From assembly GCA_963573385.1 (NCBI GenBank), contig CAUYLG010021655.1:1-64000 (forward strand): DNA of 64,000 nt, in the 5' to 3' direction. This DNA is from Cacajao melanocephalus (Eukaryota; Chordata; Mammalia; Primates; Pitheciidae). Made by a program: the position numbers and the translations under genes. The first letter of the stretch is position 1; every line of letters starts with the position of its first letter. The notes beneath the pieces are model-generated. The model was not told the DNA's origin. It searched no databases and worked only from the letters and a program-made list of their open reading frames with translations. This document shows positions 34,976 to 51,708 of this stretch, piece by piece.

Positions 34976-35794
34976 GAGCCATTCATTGCAGGCTTGTTTT
35001 TGCTGGTTCAGCCAGCACACTTTTAGAATCACAGTTGATTGCCTGAGCCAGCTCAATGAATGGCAACACCTGCATCAAAACATAAGCTATCTGAAAAATT
35101 CCCTTCCAAACCAAGAACCTTCAAAATCTATTTTTATTAATATTCTGCAGATTTTTTTATGGCACAGATTAGTAAATGCCTGCAATTCCTTGTGAATGGA
35201 ACTCTTATTTTTTTTTCTACTCTGTTCTGTACTTTATTTTGAATTCTGGTTACTAGCCAAGCTACAATAAGACTTAGGGCATGATTCTTAGCTTTCTTCT
35301 GCAAGGGAGGTGAGCTACCATGGCAAAGGCAAGCCGTGGTGAGTATTTCAGAAGATTTTCAGGGCTCTGAGTGTGCCCAATGTTGCTCTTCTAATTGTCA
35401 GGATCCTAATTTTTCTTGATGATTGTCCTAATTTGCCCACAAGATATAGTGAAGTTTTGAATTCAATCAACATTATAATAAGGTAGCCCAATAATTAATG
35501 TCTGGGTTTGGTTTTCAGGAACCTCAGGCTCTAGCAATCACTGGAAAGGCTCTGAGTATTGTGCTATGCTTTTGCGGAAGAATTTTAAGATTTGAGAGTG
35601 CCTTTCTTTCACTTTATTAGCTACTGCCTTCAAGAACAATTCTCCTGCCCCCATACACCGGAGATTTGCACGGGACACAAACCCTCAGAGACGAGCCATC
35701 TCATCACTACCTGCCATGGGTTGCCACCTTCACATCCTGGAATCTCCATGTAAGTTTCACTGCTTTTTGTCTCATTGCAGCTTCCTCCACCAGC

Positions 35795-36035
35795 TTTTCC
35801 AAGTTATTAAGGACAGCCAGTGAAGCACATTTTAGTGATTCCAGTGCTCCTGTCACACCAATCTAATTATCACGGCAAGAGAAAAGGGAGAGGCTTCTGA
35901 ATTCTGTTGTGATAGTAGTGAGAGGGTGAGTGGCAGGGATGATTTTTATAGATCCAATCCAACATGACTGTCCTCTGGAAATCTGGAAATTTCTTTCTTA
36001 ACCTGAAGAAAAGGAATGATATTTTTTAAAAATGT
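35795..36035. repeat. Direct repeat copy B (~240 bp)
   Basis: Partner of 34740-34975, same orientation, offset about 1.06 kb. Sequence between the copies (34976-35794) shows no gene. Confidence 0.75.
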
Positions 36036-36039
36036 CATT

Positions 36040-37760
36040 TAATACAATCAGTCCTTTTAAAAACACCATGTTTCCCAGAGGCACTATTGCCCCACTAACT
36101 CTTTGATATCAGTAGCTGAGTTAGAGTTCCTTGGCTGCAAGCAATAGAAATCAGCTTTGGCTCATGTAAGCTGAACAGGGTATTTGCCGAAAGAATACTG
36201 AGTGAAAAGACTACTCGATTTCAGGAAGGACCAGAACTGGGGAAGCCCCACTTAACTCTGCAGATGTCTAAGGATTCCCACTGGATGACTCAGGTCCAGC
36301 AGTCTTCAATTCTTGTGTCCCCACTCAAGATCCAGATTCTCCAGAGCATATGATAAGCCTAGCTTGGAGCATCCACTCTTGTGGCAGGGTAAAGGAGGGG
36401 AATGTCTCATGACTGGTACATTCCAGAATCACAAGCCAAAGATGTTCCCTGAAGTGACTTGTGCAATCAAGGTGGCACATACATGTGAACATACACCGCA
36501 CCCACATGCATGCAGACACAATAGTGACCCTTTAACTTTCCATTTTAAATGCAAAGATTATAACACTCATCATGTACTTTCTGTTACATGGTCAATCCAA
36601 AGTAATTTCTGGAAAATATTTTACAAAGACAAATGATTGAAATGTATTTTTACCTTACACTTCAGTTCTTTGATCATCTAATTTACTATTACTTCTTGGG
36701 CAATGGTACAAAGAGGGCAGCCAATATCTGACTTGCCCAGCTGCTAGAAGTTTAGCCAATAACTACTATATCTCCATTCACTTTGCCTGCTAGAATGTTA
36801 CATGCTGAGACTGACCAATGAGCTCAGCACAGTGGCATATTGAGCAACCTCCTTCCAGTTCTGTGAAAGGTAGCACTGACTTAAAAAAAGGAAGTGACAA
36901 CAGGACAAGCCTGGCTAAGGGACTCTGTGAAGCTGTGATCTGCTCAGCTCAGATACAGGGGTTCCTGAGTTCCCTTGCTTGGTTCAGCTCCTGGGTCTGT
37001 AAGGCTAGACCTGCAATGATTGTTCAGTGGATTTAGAAAAAGAAGGGGGTTGCCGATTCTACCACATCCCCTGTCTAGCCCTTGAGACTACACTGACAGT
37101 CTGAAGATGCCTCTAAAACTGGGCCCCACCTGTGCTTGATGCAGTTGGTATTCCTGTAGTCACAGGTGGCTTCTTAGTGGACATAAATCTGTAATAATTT
37201 AAGTGGTGGAGGATCAGGATTGTTATTTTTGCTTTTAGCAAATGTTTAATTTAATTTTTCAGATCTTGCTGCAAATCTTTGGAGAGGAAAAGTGAATTTC
37301 CAGTATCTGGATGGGCAAAAGCAAGTCATGTTAAGATTGGGACCCAATTTTAACCAGCAGGAGTTAGGCAAGAAGGCTTCTGAGTAGAGACTGCTCTAGA
37401 TAGATATCATGAGTGAATGAATGGAGTCCCCCTGTTTTACTCTCTGCTAATCCTGATACTTTCCCCTGAGCACACGGCCTTGAGCACAATCACAACTCAT
37501 TAATTGTTTCTCGGCTTATTGGTCTTATGCCAGTCTAACATATTCTAGCTGGCAAGCCCATGGGAGTGGGGACTTTTCTACATTCACTTACCATTGTATC
37601 CCCAGCACTCACCTAGTACCTGTCACTGGATTTAAATGTGAAGAATTGCTGCATTTTCTGAAAATGTTCTCCTCTGGCCTTCCTCAGGAACCCCCTCATT
37701 CTGTTGGGTGATACCTTATCTAGGGTACGAGGATACCTCAGATGTGCCAATTGAGAGATG
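36040..37760. other. Non-coding, no gene seen
   Basis: 36.1-36.45 kb has old-repeat texture (CTTGGCTGCAAGCAATAGAA) but is unassigned. The open frames are random-looking. Confidence 0.4.
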
Positions 37761-37763
37761 TTG

Positions 37764-38109
<346 letters not shown>

Positions 38110-38119
38110 TTATATAGTC

Positions 38120-38143
38120 TGTGTGTGTGTGTGTGTGTGTGTG
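38120..38143. repeat. (TG)n microsatellite
   Basis: About 12 TG units followed by GCATGCATG. Confidence 0.9.
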
Positions 38144-38176
38144 CATGCATGTATGCCATCCTCTTTAGGTAAATTC

Positions 38177-38569
38177 TTAGTCTTCCTGAGCATTTTGTTT
38201 CTTTCCTGTGACCTCTAAAATTATATCTGGGTGTAGGACCAGGTGCTTTAGCAGAAGGAGGAAATCACTGAATCCAGAAAGTGTCCTCCGGAGTGTCCTC
38301 AGTGGTGTCTCTTGAGTGCTGGCCATATCCTGCCCTTCTGGCATGAGTGGCTGATGCCTGGGGCTGGTGGAACTCAGTTTGTGAATCACTGGTCCAGACC
38401 TTCTAGTTGTGTCAGGGTCTGGCATTGCCTCTGCTGCAGCCTCACCTGGTTCTTGCCAGTGCTGTGGATCCTCTGAATCTTTGCCACGTGCCTCATCCAA
38501 ACCTTGATCTAAGAGGTCTACTGCACAGCCTCTGAAGCAGGGTGGCTTCTTTCCTCCCCATGCCAACAC
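38177..38569 (-). other. Unrecognised 130-codon open frame
   Basis: The minus-strand frame MLAWGGKKPPCFRGCAVDLL to KKQNAQED has a balanced composition and a Leu-rich end (FSDFLLLLKHLVLHP), and is not in an Alu. I match no family, see no splice context or Kozak logic, and consider chance or an old repeat more likely than a gene. Confidence 0.15.
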
Positions 38570-38599
38570 CCTCTAGGGCTGCCTGCTCTCAACACAGCC

Positions 38600-41500
38600 T
38601 TCTCACAGGGTCCCCTGTGTTGTATAGGAATCTAGGGGTCCTGCCACCTGGGAACTAATAGAGAATTGGGAAAGTTAATCCCAACCCTCCCTCTGTCTAA
38701 TGAGGCTACACGATAGAACAATAGATTAGCAAACCTCCCTGTTGGTGAGGGGCAAACAGAGAGATAATTGCCTCTTTCATGCTCCAAACATGAGTCGGAT
38801 GAGCACCTACCCCTTAATTCATCTACTACACTTCCAGCTAAAGCTTATAGAGGAGAACTGGGGCTCCCTGCCTTTTTCATTCTCTTCCCATAATTTCCCA
38901 GGCCTATAGCTTTGGGCTGTCTACTCTTACGTCATATTTTCCTCCAACTTGACTGCAGCCTCATAGCCAAAATAAAATGGCACTCAGCATGCTGTAGAGA
39001 AAAAAGTGCCCAAGCTACAGATGAGGAATTTTAAATTGGGAAAGAGTAAAAAATTATATATTTTGTAAATAGATGGTTCCCTTCAGGCTTTCACTAATGT
39101 TACAGTTTAAACTTTATTTTGATATAAGATGCAAAATAGATGCTATGAGAGCATCTAACGTGGAAGTGAGTTATTGACCTAGTCAGGGTGGTCAGAGAAG
39201 GCTTCCAGGAGGAAGTGAAAAGCAAGCTATGGACTATAGATTGTGCTAAAAAATAAATAGGGAAAGGTATTCCCTGTGAAAGAAACAGCATGTCTAGGTG
39301 TCCTGTGGTCAGAAGGTGCCCATTAGTATTCATTTTACCTTCAATGATGGTTGATTGTCAGTTTAACATATGAGAAGGATAAAATCTGACCATAGGCTGA
39401 GCTAAGGCTGATCTGGACAAATGGCTATGAAGACATTTTCTAATTACAATCTCCTGTGTAGTTCCAGTCTAATGGAGAATAATTTGTTAAATTAGTAGAC
39501 CTCGGTATCTTTTTGCTAAATGATTCTCTGAAAATATTAACTTCTCTCTTCTGTAAACTAGAAAATAGAAAATTATTTTACTTTTCTTTGAAGACAATAA
39601 TGATTTCAAGGAGGTCATATTGCTTAAAGCAAAGAAATATTTTTAAATTCATAATAGAAATATAAACCTGACCTTAAAAATTATTTTTTATAGTGCTAAA
39701 ATTTTATTTTCCTCTTTAGAGACATTCACTCAGTTTGATCTTTACAGAATATGTATGAAATACAATGTAATAATCATTTAGATTAAAGAGGGTTGTGATT
39801 AAAACAAACGGATAAAATGTTTTATAATTGGGCATTTTGGTATTTTTGCTAACTAAATATTAGTCTTGAATGTGTCTCCAAAGATCCTGAGAAAATGATG
39901 ACAGGCCATCCCTTGTGAAAATTCAGCGCATCGAACAGTGTGAGAACATGAGCTCAGAGTTTCATCTGGTAATTGCCCACCTTAATTCATTTTAGAATAT
40001 GATACACATAGGTGGAAAAAACAAAACAAAACAAAACCCGATGACTAAGGACTCATTTTTTGTTGTCTTTAGATTTACCCTCACAATAGCTTTTTGAAAT
40101 TCTGTGACTTGTATGGTACAGAATCTGATCCCATCAAGAAAGGCACAGAAAGATTACATAACATATGTTAATCACCATCAGAATATCAACATGATTAGAC
40201 AACTGCACACTGACCTTTCTGAAGAGATAAAAGAAAATTTGGTATGTTGGCAATCCCCAGATGGCAATCATTTGTTATCTGCCCAGTGTATAAGCAAGCA
40301 ATGTATCTGCCCAATGTATAAGCATACAGCTGATTAAGCAAGAGGAAGAAAAATATCCACCAGTAATTTGACATATATTATATTCAATAATGAGTGTGGA
40401 TACTTTGTATTTTGTGTATTTGCATAATTCTAGTGGAGAATAGGGTAAACTTCTATTTTTGAGGTTATAATATTTGTGATGAAAATGAACCTCATTCATA
40501 TTCATATTCCTCATTTATGGGTTACATGTGATGAAGTAGTTAATCTTCAAAGTGGGTGAATTTATTGAGCTTTTTGTCAAGCTAAACCATAAGTTTATGA
40601 CAAAGACACAGTTTCTGAATTATGATTCTTACATATCTATATGTATGTATATGTACATGTATATATGTATATATATTTGGTTTGAAAATTCACTTCAGAA
40701 ATTGGACATGGGGAGAAAAGGAAGTAGGACAAGATAGTGTGTTAAAGGTGAAAATGATAAAATGCTAGGGTGCGGAGAATAATCTCACATGAGCTTTCTT
40801 CATACTTGGGAATAAAACATAACATGTTGTTCTTATATAAATCTGGTCTAGCTAATGGTATGTTATCTGTCTATGGTACTACATAAAACTGTATTTTCCC
40901 TAAACTCACACATGATACTTTATCCTGATTTATAAAAAGAAAGCATGTTCCCATGAACTAAATGCAAGAATAAACCCTGCAGTAGGTAGACAAGCTCAGG
41001 GGGCAGAAGTCAAACAATGAAGCTCTTTTTCAGGAACTGTGATCACAAGATGAGGTCCTGCCACAGTACATGACTAGAACTGCAAACAGTTGAGAAAACT
41101 GAGAATCTTTGGGGAAGGTGGCATGCAGAGTTAAGCTTGGGTATGGGAGGTAAACCAAAGGATATATGTGAGGGGCAACCGTTAAGTGATAGGTGAGATT
41201 TAACTCATGTGCCAAAAGTAAGCATGGTCCGGTCTCTGCCCTCAATGTCGTATCCTAAGAAACCAATGCGCCAGGGCACAAAAGATTCTCTTGACCTCCT
41301 CCTTTGTTATTACTCATACATAGCACATTCTTTTGAATATTCCAGGTGTGAACATTTTTTTTAGATTTAAGGAGACAGATGATTTTAAGGAATTGCCAAA
41401 TGCCATTGGATGGTGAGTAATTTAGCTTTTTTTTTTTTTTAATAGTATTGCTATTTTTTTTTTCTTTTTAGAGAAAGAAGGGGAAAGAGAAAGGAGCTTA

Positions 41501-42860
41501 TTACAAAATAATGAGGCATTGTCTTGCATATCTTTGGTAAATTTATTATACAATATTATATAGCTCACATATATGTATGTTCCTATATATAAAGCATGTC
41601 TGTTCAAAAATTTATAATTACATAACATTACCAAGTTGTTCTTAAAATAAGAAATGTAGCTAATCTCTATCTGGACTACAGATCTTTTGTGATTGGTTCA
41701 TATGGAATATGTTCATAGTGCCCATGTCAAGTCTGGGGATGGATAAAAATAGGAAACCAAATGGACAAAGCATAAATCTTTGTGTCAATATGCATAGCAA
41801 ATAAAAGCTTTAATTGCATCAAAAAATAAATATAGTTTAGATGTAACGAGCTGGCACAAACTCAGTACTCGATATGTGTGATCCGTCAGAGGATAGAGCC
41901 ACCTCAAAAGCTGCCACCTGGCCTGTTGCTGTGTGGTTTAATGGTTGACAAGAAAAAGCACCTGGAAGAGACACTGCGTGTAGAATGCCTTCCAATTCCA
42001 AAGGTCACAACCCTGTAATCTGTTGGCCAGCAGTTGGCTAGGGCTGGTGTTGCTGAACATCAGACTACAGCCCAAACTTATAGAGCAGCTGCAAGGACAA
42101 GGGGAAAAATGTATTTTCAGCCATAATGACCTACTTTTAGTAGATATTTTGGAGCTCATGCAAAAGGACATCCTCAAGGGGCCTCTGCCTCCTTGCAATA
42201 GGGAGATAGTGATGTCAGCCATACCTGGGGTCTGGTGTTGGTCCTGCTTGTTCCTGTCTGACTTTGGCATTGAAAGTCAGTCTGTGAAGTGGAGACAATT
42301 CTTCCTTCAAAGGGTGGTACCTGGTAGGTTCTTGGAACTGAATTAGGTTTCCCCTCCTGAGAGTGGGTCTCTGTAGACAGGCACATATGTCGTTCTGAAA
42401 TCATCTGTTGCTATCTGTGTCTCTGTTGGAGGTGCTTCCAGTGATAGTGACTGTGTCTTACTAATCTCAGTATCCCTGCCCAGCATGGGGTCTTACGTAG
42501 CATACATGGGCAGTCAGTCAATGTTAGGACTGGCTGGGTTTTAGGCTGGAAGACAGTGGAAATATACAAGCAAAGGCACAGTGTCTTGAATTTACACTTG
42601 GCCTGCAGCAGTTTACAAATGAAAGGAGCCCCCTGATTAGGAGGGCCTTTTGATTTGGGCCCCCTGTATAGTTTACAGTGAGCCTGAGGGTGATGGCTAG
42701 ACTGCCGGGGAGTGCTCTTTAAGTACAGAGGAAGATTTGGTAAAGACATAAAAGCGTGGAGGAAAAGGAGCAAGACAGCCAAGTCCAAAAAATGATTCAT
42801 GTGGTTTGGGCAGAATCTGAAATGAGAGAGTCGTTCGAGATTGACTAAATGTCTCTTCGT
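38600..42860. other. Non-coding, mostly AT-rich, no gene seen
   Basis: 39.16-39.31 kb has an old LINE phrase (GAAGGCTTCCAGGAGGAAGT). 40.28-40.33 kb has a short direct repeat of the words CTGCCCA-TGTATAAGCA. Frames at 42.0-42.8 kb are open for 107-129 codons without recognisable domains. Confidence 0.4.
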
Positions 42861-42872
42861 AAAGAATGCAAA

Positions 42873-43188
<316 letters not shown>

Positions 43189-43943
43189 ATGGAAGTTCAA
43201 CTAAGAATTAAGTGCCAGGGACTGTGCTAGAAGCCATCTCGTGAGTTGCTTCATTTTACTGGGAGGTTCATTTCCCCTGTCCCCTTACACAGCTGTGAAA
43301 ACTGCCACCATGGAGATGAAATCCTTTGTCCAGGGCCTCTGTCCAGCCGCAGAGCCAGGTTATGAACCAGTAGGTGCCCCTCGTCATTAAGGACACTCTG
43401 TTGTTGCGGGTGGCCAGGACCAGGCCCTTCCCTATGGCAGCTCTTCCCCAGGGCAGCTCTGGGAGCTGATGGTCTGTGCACGGGCACTGGCACCCTCTGC
43501 TGGTCTGTGCTCCAGAAATGGGATGACAACCAGTTGCCAGAAAACAAAGGCACAGAATGAAGCAAAGGAAGGAAACAGGCTATGAGAAGCTTCACCCCTG
43601 TCTACCCAGGAGTTCTGCCCATTATGGCCAAGCCGTGGTGGGGGTGGGGAGGTGCTGGATTTGGCAACTAGATGGGTTCTGAGGGGCTTGCAGTGGGGCC
43701 AGCCCCACTGTTCATTCGTTGGATGACCTTGGGTGGGTTATTTCACTGCCCTTACTTCTGATATCCATAGAAACGGGATGACGTGGGGTCAGAGAGGTTA
43801 AATTATTCACCCACGTGGCTATTAGCTGGAATCCAGTGCTTAAAAGTTCACTTTAGTGGCTGATGCCTGTAATCCCAGCACTTTGGGAGGCTGAGGCGGG
43901 AGGATCAGCTGAGGTCAGGAGTTCGAGGCCAGCCTGGAAAAAC

Positions 43944-43991
43944 ACATTTCTAAAATACAAAACCCATTTGTATTTTGTATTTTAGAAATGT
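43944..43991. repeat. Perfect 19-bp inverted repeat
   Basis: Arms 43944-43962 and 43973-43991 are exact reverse complements, with a 10-nt loop. The left arm is the Alu phrase ending CTAAAATACAAAA. Confidence 0.95.
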
Positions 43992-43994
43992 ATT

Positions 43995-44055
43995 TCACTG
44001 GGAGCTACAATCCTGAGCTGTTGTTAATCGGCCATCTTGGATCTCTCCCGTCTAA
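43995..44055 (-). mobile_element. Fragment of an L1 5' UTR start
   Basis: Read on the minus strand, it contains GATCCAAGATGGCCGAT followed by AACAGCTC and GTAGCTCCCAGTG, the very first bases of an L1 5' UTR. L1 fragments normally keep the 3' end, so a lone 5' start is unusual. Confidence 0.7.
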
Positions 44056-44110
44056 TTCATTTTTAAATTAAAAATGGTGAAAACCCATTTCTAAAAATAC
44101 AAAAACATTA

Positions 44111-45105
<995 letters not shown>

Positions 45106-45108
45106 AGT

Positions 45109-45405
45109 CACGCCGGGCACGGTGGCTCACACCTGTCATCCCAGCACTTTGGGTGGCTGAGGTGGGCAATCTCCTGAAGCCAGGAGTTCTTGACCAGCCT
45201 GCCCAATATGGTGAAACCCTGTTTCTACTAAAAATACAAAAATTAGCCAGGCGTGGTGGTACACACCTGTGGTCCCAGCTACTCAGGAGGCTGAAGCAGG
45301 AGAATCGCTTGAACCCAGGAGGCGGAGGTTGCAGTGAGCCGAGATTGTGACCCTGCACTCCAGCTTTGGCTACAAAGTGAGACTCTGTCTCAAAAAATAA
45401 AAGAG
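45109..45405 (+). mobile_element. Alu (full length)
   Basis: Forward Alu starting GCCGGGCACGGTGGCTCACA. Confidence 0.95.
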
Positions 45406-45972
45406 AAAGAGAGTCGGAGTCAATGCCTGCCCTGGGGTCTTCCCTTGGATAGCTGTGCATTACTTGCAGGTCGAAATTTTCCCAGAGCACAGCTAAGCCT
45501 GGTTGTCCTGTGTGTAGGACTCCTGCATGTAGCTAATTATCAGCTCCACCTGGGCTGTTTTTAACCTGGTCCCTACCCATATCTTTAATTAGGATCCACG
45601 TGCTGGTGGCTCAAGAAAGTCTAAGCTTTTAGAAAGCTATCCGGTGAGTCTCATCATCAACCAGGTTTGGCAACCACGGATCTACAGCTTTCTGGCCCAG
45701 ACACACCTGAGGCACAGGAGGGGTCGGAGCTGCCTGTGATGCTGGTTGTGAACTGGTGAAGGTTCCCTCGAGTGGGGACCCTGGAGCCCAGAGGACCAGG
45801 ACCAAGGGGTACCTGCATGCCCCAGGCTTCTGTGGAGGAGAAGAAAGGAAGGCTGGAGAAAGCCTATGTGGAGGAATAGAGCTGCTCTACCTCTTATACA
45901 TCCAGGGCCATCTTTGATACTGGGCCGTTGCAAGGTAGTGATATCAAATTCCTTTCTTTAAAAAACCCTGTG

Positions 45973-46258
45973 ACTGGGTGCAGTGGATCACACCTGTAAT
46001 CTCAGTGCTTTGGGAGGCCAAAGCGGGAGGATCACCTGAGGTCAGGTGTTCAAGACCAGCGCGGCCAACATGGTGAAACCCTGTCTCTACTAAAAATACA
46101 AAAATTAGCTAGGCGTGGTGGCGCATGCCTGTAATCCCAGCTACTTAAGAGGCTGAGGAAGGAGAATCGCTTGAACCTAGGAGACAGAGGTTGCAGTGAG
46201 CTGAGATCGCACCACTGCCCTTCAGCCTGGGTGACAAAGCAAGACTCTATCACGAAAA
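45973..46258 (+). mobile_element. Alu (full length)
   Basis: Forward Alu, GACTGGGTGCAGTGGATCAC to the A tail. Confidence 0.95.
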
Positions 46259-46537
46259 AAAAGAACAGCTTTGTTAAATTCCTCTCGTGTGTTGATGCAC
46301 TGGCTGTAATATTTATTCCTGCTATTATGAGTCACCTGCTCCCAGGGCTTCCCTGTCTGTTGCGAGACCTCTTCTGTCTTCCTAGGTGTGAGACCGTGTT
46401 TTCTCTGCCTTTACCACATTCTCCGCCTCTCTGTTGGTGTCATGGTCCTTGAAGGAGAGTGAGCACATTGGCTCTGGGATCTTGGTCTCCCCAGTTTGGC
46501 AGCAGGCCCCGTCTTGGCATGAGAAATAAATATCAGT

Positions 46538-46843
<306 letters not shown>

Positions 46844-46849
46844 GAAAAA

Positions 46850-48790
46850 TCTTTTTAAAGATGCACGTATATAGTAAAATGCATATCCCAACACAAACAT
46901 CGTTGCCCCTGTTGATGTGTGTCTTAAGAAGCCTGAAGTAGGGAAGTTTGGTAGGTGGAAGTTACTCTCCATCTCCTTTCTCATAGCATGGCACCTGGAA
47001 GAGGAGATTTTGGCTTTAGCATTTCACTGTGAGCGTCCTGTTTATTCCATGGTCATGGGCCTTTAGTACCAAATTGACTTGAAAACCTTGTGAAATTATT
47101 TATGTAGAAAGAAAGTATGAGGAATCTTGTGTAATGGGAAAGCAACCGGCCAGTTTTGCAAAAACTCCAACATGAGTGGTTTATAACTAATTGGAAAAAC
47201 ATGTCTTCTCTCAGTTGACTTAATCTTTTTTGTAGTGCTGGGGGCCTTAAGTGTTCCCAGAAGGTTTAAGGAGCATAATCAGCTTCCAAGGTGGTCAGCA
47301 CAGTGACAAAAAAGGACAAAGGGCCTCTGAGGGGCCTTTAGTCATGACCAGCTCTGTCTAGGGGAGCAAAGACCCTGTCTGTCCTCAGCCTTCCTGGCTA
47401 TGGCAGGGTCATGGGGTTGGGAGAGCAGAGTGTGGGCCCTTGTTCTGGCTGGAAACTTAGGCTTCGAAACAAAGTTTCAGAGGCAGAGTTTGAGACTCAA
47501 ACAGGAAAAGGAGATGGCCCATGTTGATGCTCTCAGAGCGGAGGGGTCCCAAACTGTTTGATTATAAGCACAGTGTTGGGTCCTTATGTAGTTTTACGAA
47601 GTTATTTTCAGAGACACAGCAGTCAGTGAACCCACTTTCTCTTCCTCATTAGAGTTCTCTGGAAAAGGGTATTCCTAGGGACAGATGATCTGACGGGGCC
47701 ACGGCCCCAGCGGTGTCCTTAAGAGGGAAAGCTCTGTCAGCAGAGGGAAGCTTAGCCCCAGCTGACCACACAGGCTACTCTAGGCCAGGATCTGCAGATA
47801 CCAACAGCCTGCCCTAAGGCTCCCAAGTCAGAGAGGCCGGGTCGGTCCTGGGCCTGGCTTTGCTAGCCAGTCTCAGTCCCTGGCTTCGTCTTTCATGGTG
47901 GGAGGGGGGCTGCTGTGATGCTGTTTGTGAGATGGAACAAATGATGGCATTGCTCCTACCCCCACCAGGGTGGCTTCAGGATGAAATTCAACACAGGAAG
48001 CACACTTTCCCCACCCCCATGGACCAGGAGGTGATACTGTTAGAGTTATATGGGTTTGTGATTTCCCTTTACTGTTTCCACTTCCTTCCTGAAACCCTGC
48101 AAGAGGCTTCGAGGGAAAGGAAGGGTCTTTCACATGCCTGAGTGCAGCTGGGAACGGCTGTCCCCAGTTAGCCAGGCTGGTTGGAGCCAGGACAAGTTGT
48201 CTGGGTTGCAGCTTTGAACTTCCATAGCCAGTGAGGTACAGGTGGCCCACTGCCAAGTGCTGCCAACCATCTTGCAAATGCCACCATTGCTTATGCCTGG
48301 GAGACATTCCAGCATTGACCAAAAGGGTTGCTGGGTCTTGTCCTGCTCAGGACAGGCCACTCTAGAGTGATCTATAGTCATACTCTTAAGGACAGATCTG
48401 GGTCCTGTGCCTCCCAGGGACCCCGAACACAGAATTTGCATGACAGGACCCCAGCCCATGGGCACAGCCCCTCTTGTTAGTATTAATTATGCAACTTATG
48501 TGAAATGTACCCGCTCTTGAAGAGGGAGACAGCCAGCGATTAAAACAGTTGAGGGCAGGTCACCAGGCTGTTTCAGGCTCCATTAGGAAATGGCTCTGAG
48601 AGGGTTACTTTAGAGCAAGGGAAAGGTCTCCTTGTTGGAGGAGCACTGTGCCTGGCCGGCCCCTTACTTTAAACTCCAACCTACTCCAGCCACCCAAGAA
48701 CCTTCATTAAGTGGCTCTGAAGTAGGAACGGCTACTTAATTTGCAGGGATCAGCATAAAATGAAAATAATTTTCAAAAATTAAGATTCAA
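46850..48790. other. Repeat-poor non-coding stretch, no gene seen
   Basis: Almost 2 kb without an Alu, GC-moderate. Open frames at 47860-48465 on both strands reach 93-149 codons, but they overlap each other and show no domain. Confidence 0.4.
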
Positions 48791-48793
48791 GTG

Positions 48794-49111
<318 letters not shown>

Positions 49112-49534
49112 TCAAGCAAGCGTTAGGGCCCCTTCTGAGCACGGGGCCCTGGCTGTGTAGTTTGTACACTGGCCCAGCTCTGGAGAGAGTGCAAGGCAGG
49201 CAGCTGGCCTGCACCATGTGGGTGAACTGAGTCACCCTGCCCTTTGCGGGGGTTGATGGGGATCTTTTCTAGGCTATTGGCCTGGGCAGGGCTGATGACA
49301 TGAGTGGGGCTTGCCCTGGTCTGGGCTGAATATGATACACTGGGACAAGTCGAAGGGAGGGGGATTGGAGCAGGGTGCTCCAGGGAGCATCATCTCTGTA
49401 CAACAAGAGGTCCCTGAGCTTGGACACATAACTTGATCACCTGTCACAAGGTTCAGAGTAAAACCCAGAAGGCCAGGCAATGATACATTGAAACTGTCAC
49501 TACCCAAGTGAGCATTTTCCAGGATCGTTAAAAA

Positions 49535-49663
49535 ATGTTTTATAGATACGAGGTCTTGCTGTGTTGGCCAGGATGGTCTCGAACTCTTGATTTCAAGTGA
49601 TCCTCCTGCCTCGGCCTGCCAAGGTGTTGGGATTACACTCATAAGCTACTGCACCTGGCCTCC
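49535..49663 (-). mobile_element. Alu monomer (FLAM-like)
   Basis: Only one Alu arm is present, in reverse (ACGAGGTCTTGCTGTGTTGG to GCTACTGCACCTGGCC). Confidence 0.75.
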
Positions 49664-49742
49664 AACACTGTTTTAAAATTTTTGATATATCTGTGATTTT
49701 GGATTATACCTGTTTTGTACTTCCATTAGAGAAAATTGACCT

Positions 49743-50036
<294 letters not shown>

Positions 50037-50259
50037 TTTTTCTTTTGTTTTTTGTTCTTCCTTTCCTGCCTTCTTTTGGATGAATGGAGTGATGCTTCAT
50101 GTATCCTTTCATCTCTAGTGGCTTTTCGACTGTATCTTTTTGCTCTATGATTTTAGCTATATATGCTTTCTTTAGCAATTGTTCTAGGGATTACAACACA
50201 CACCCTAACTTTTCACAGTTCACCTGCAGAGCTTATGACACCACTTAGGCAATAAGGCA

Positions 50260-51048
<789 letters not shown>

Positions 51049-51189
51049 CCATAAAGTAAATTTATATTTACCTTTTAAGAAACTGCCAAACTGTCTTTTG
51101 GAGTGGCCATGCTGTCTTATGTTCCCCCAGCATGTGGGAAGGCTCCACTTCCACACACCCCCACTTGATATTGATAGTGGCATCATTTT
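51049..51189 (-). mobile_element. L1 ORF2/3' fragment
   Basis: Reverse L1 phrase AAGAAACTGCCAAACTGTCT, then TGTTCCCCCAGCATGTG. The same L1 continues after the next Alu (51490-51600, TTTAATGTTGAACATTTC). Confidence 0.75.
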
Positions 51190-51489
<300 letters not shown>

Positions 51490-51708
51490 GTGACATCTTT
51501 TTAATGTTGAACATTTCTCGATAACATGTGCAGCGTGGCTTTCTTTGCATTCAAACGGTTTCGTTGAAAGATTTCTTCATATGGATTGTGTGTGCATATT
51601 TTAGCACATTTATTTCTGAGGGTTTTGTTTTCTTGGGGTGTGCTGTTGCAAATGGGATGTTTTCTTCTCTTTTCTAACTGCTTGTTTGTACATAGGAAGA
51701 CTGTCTGA

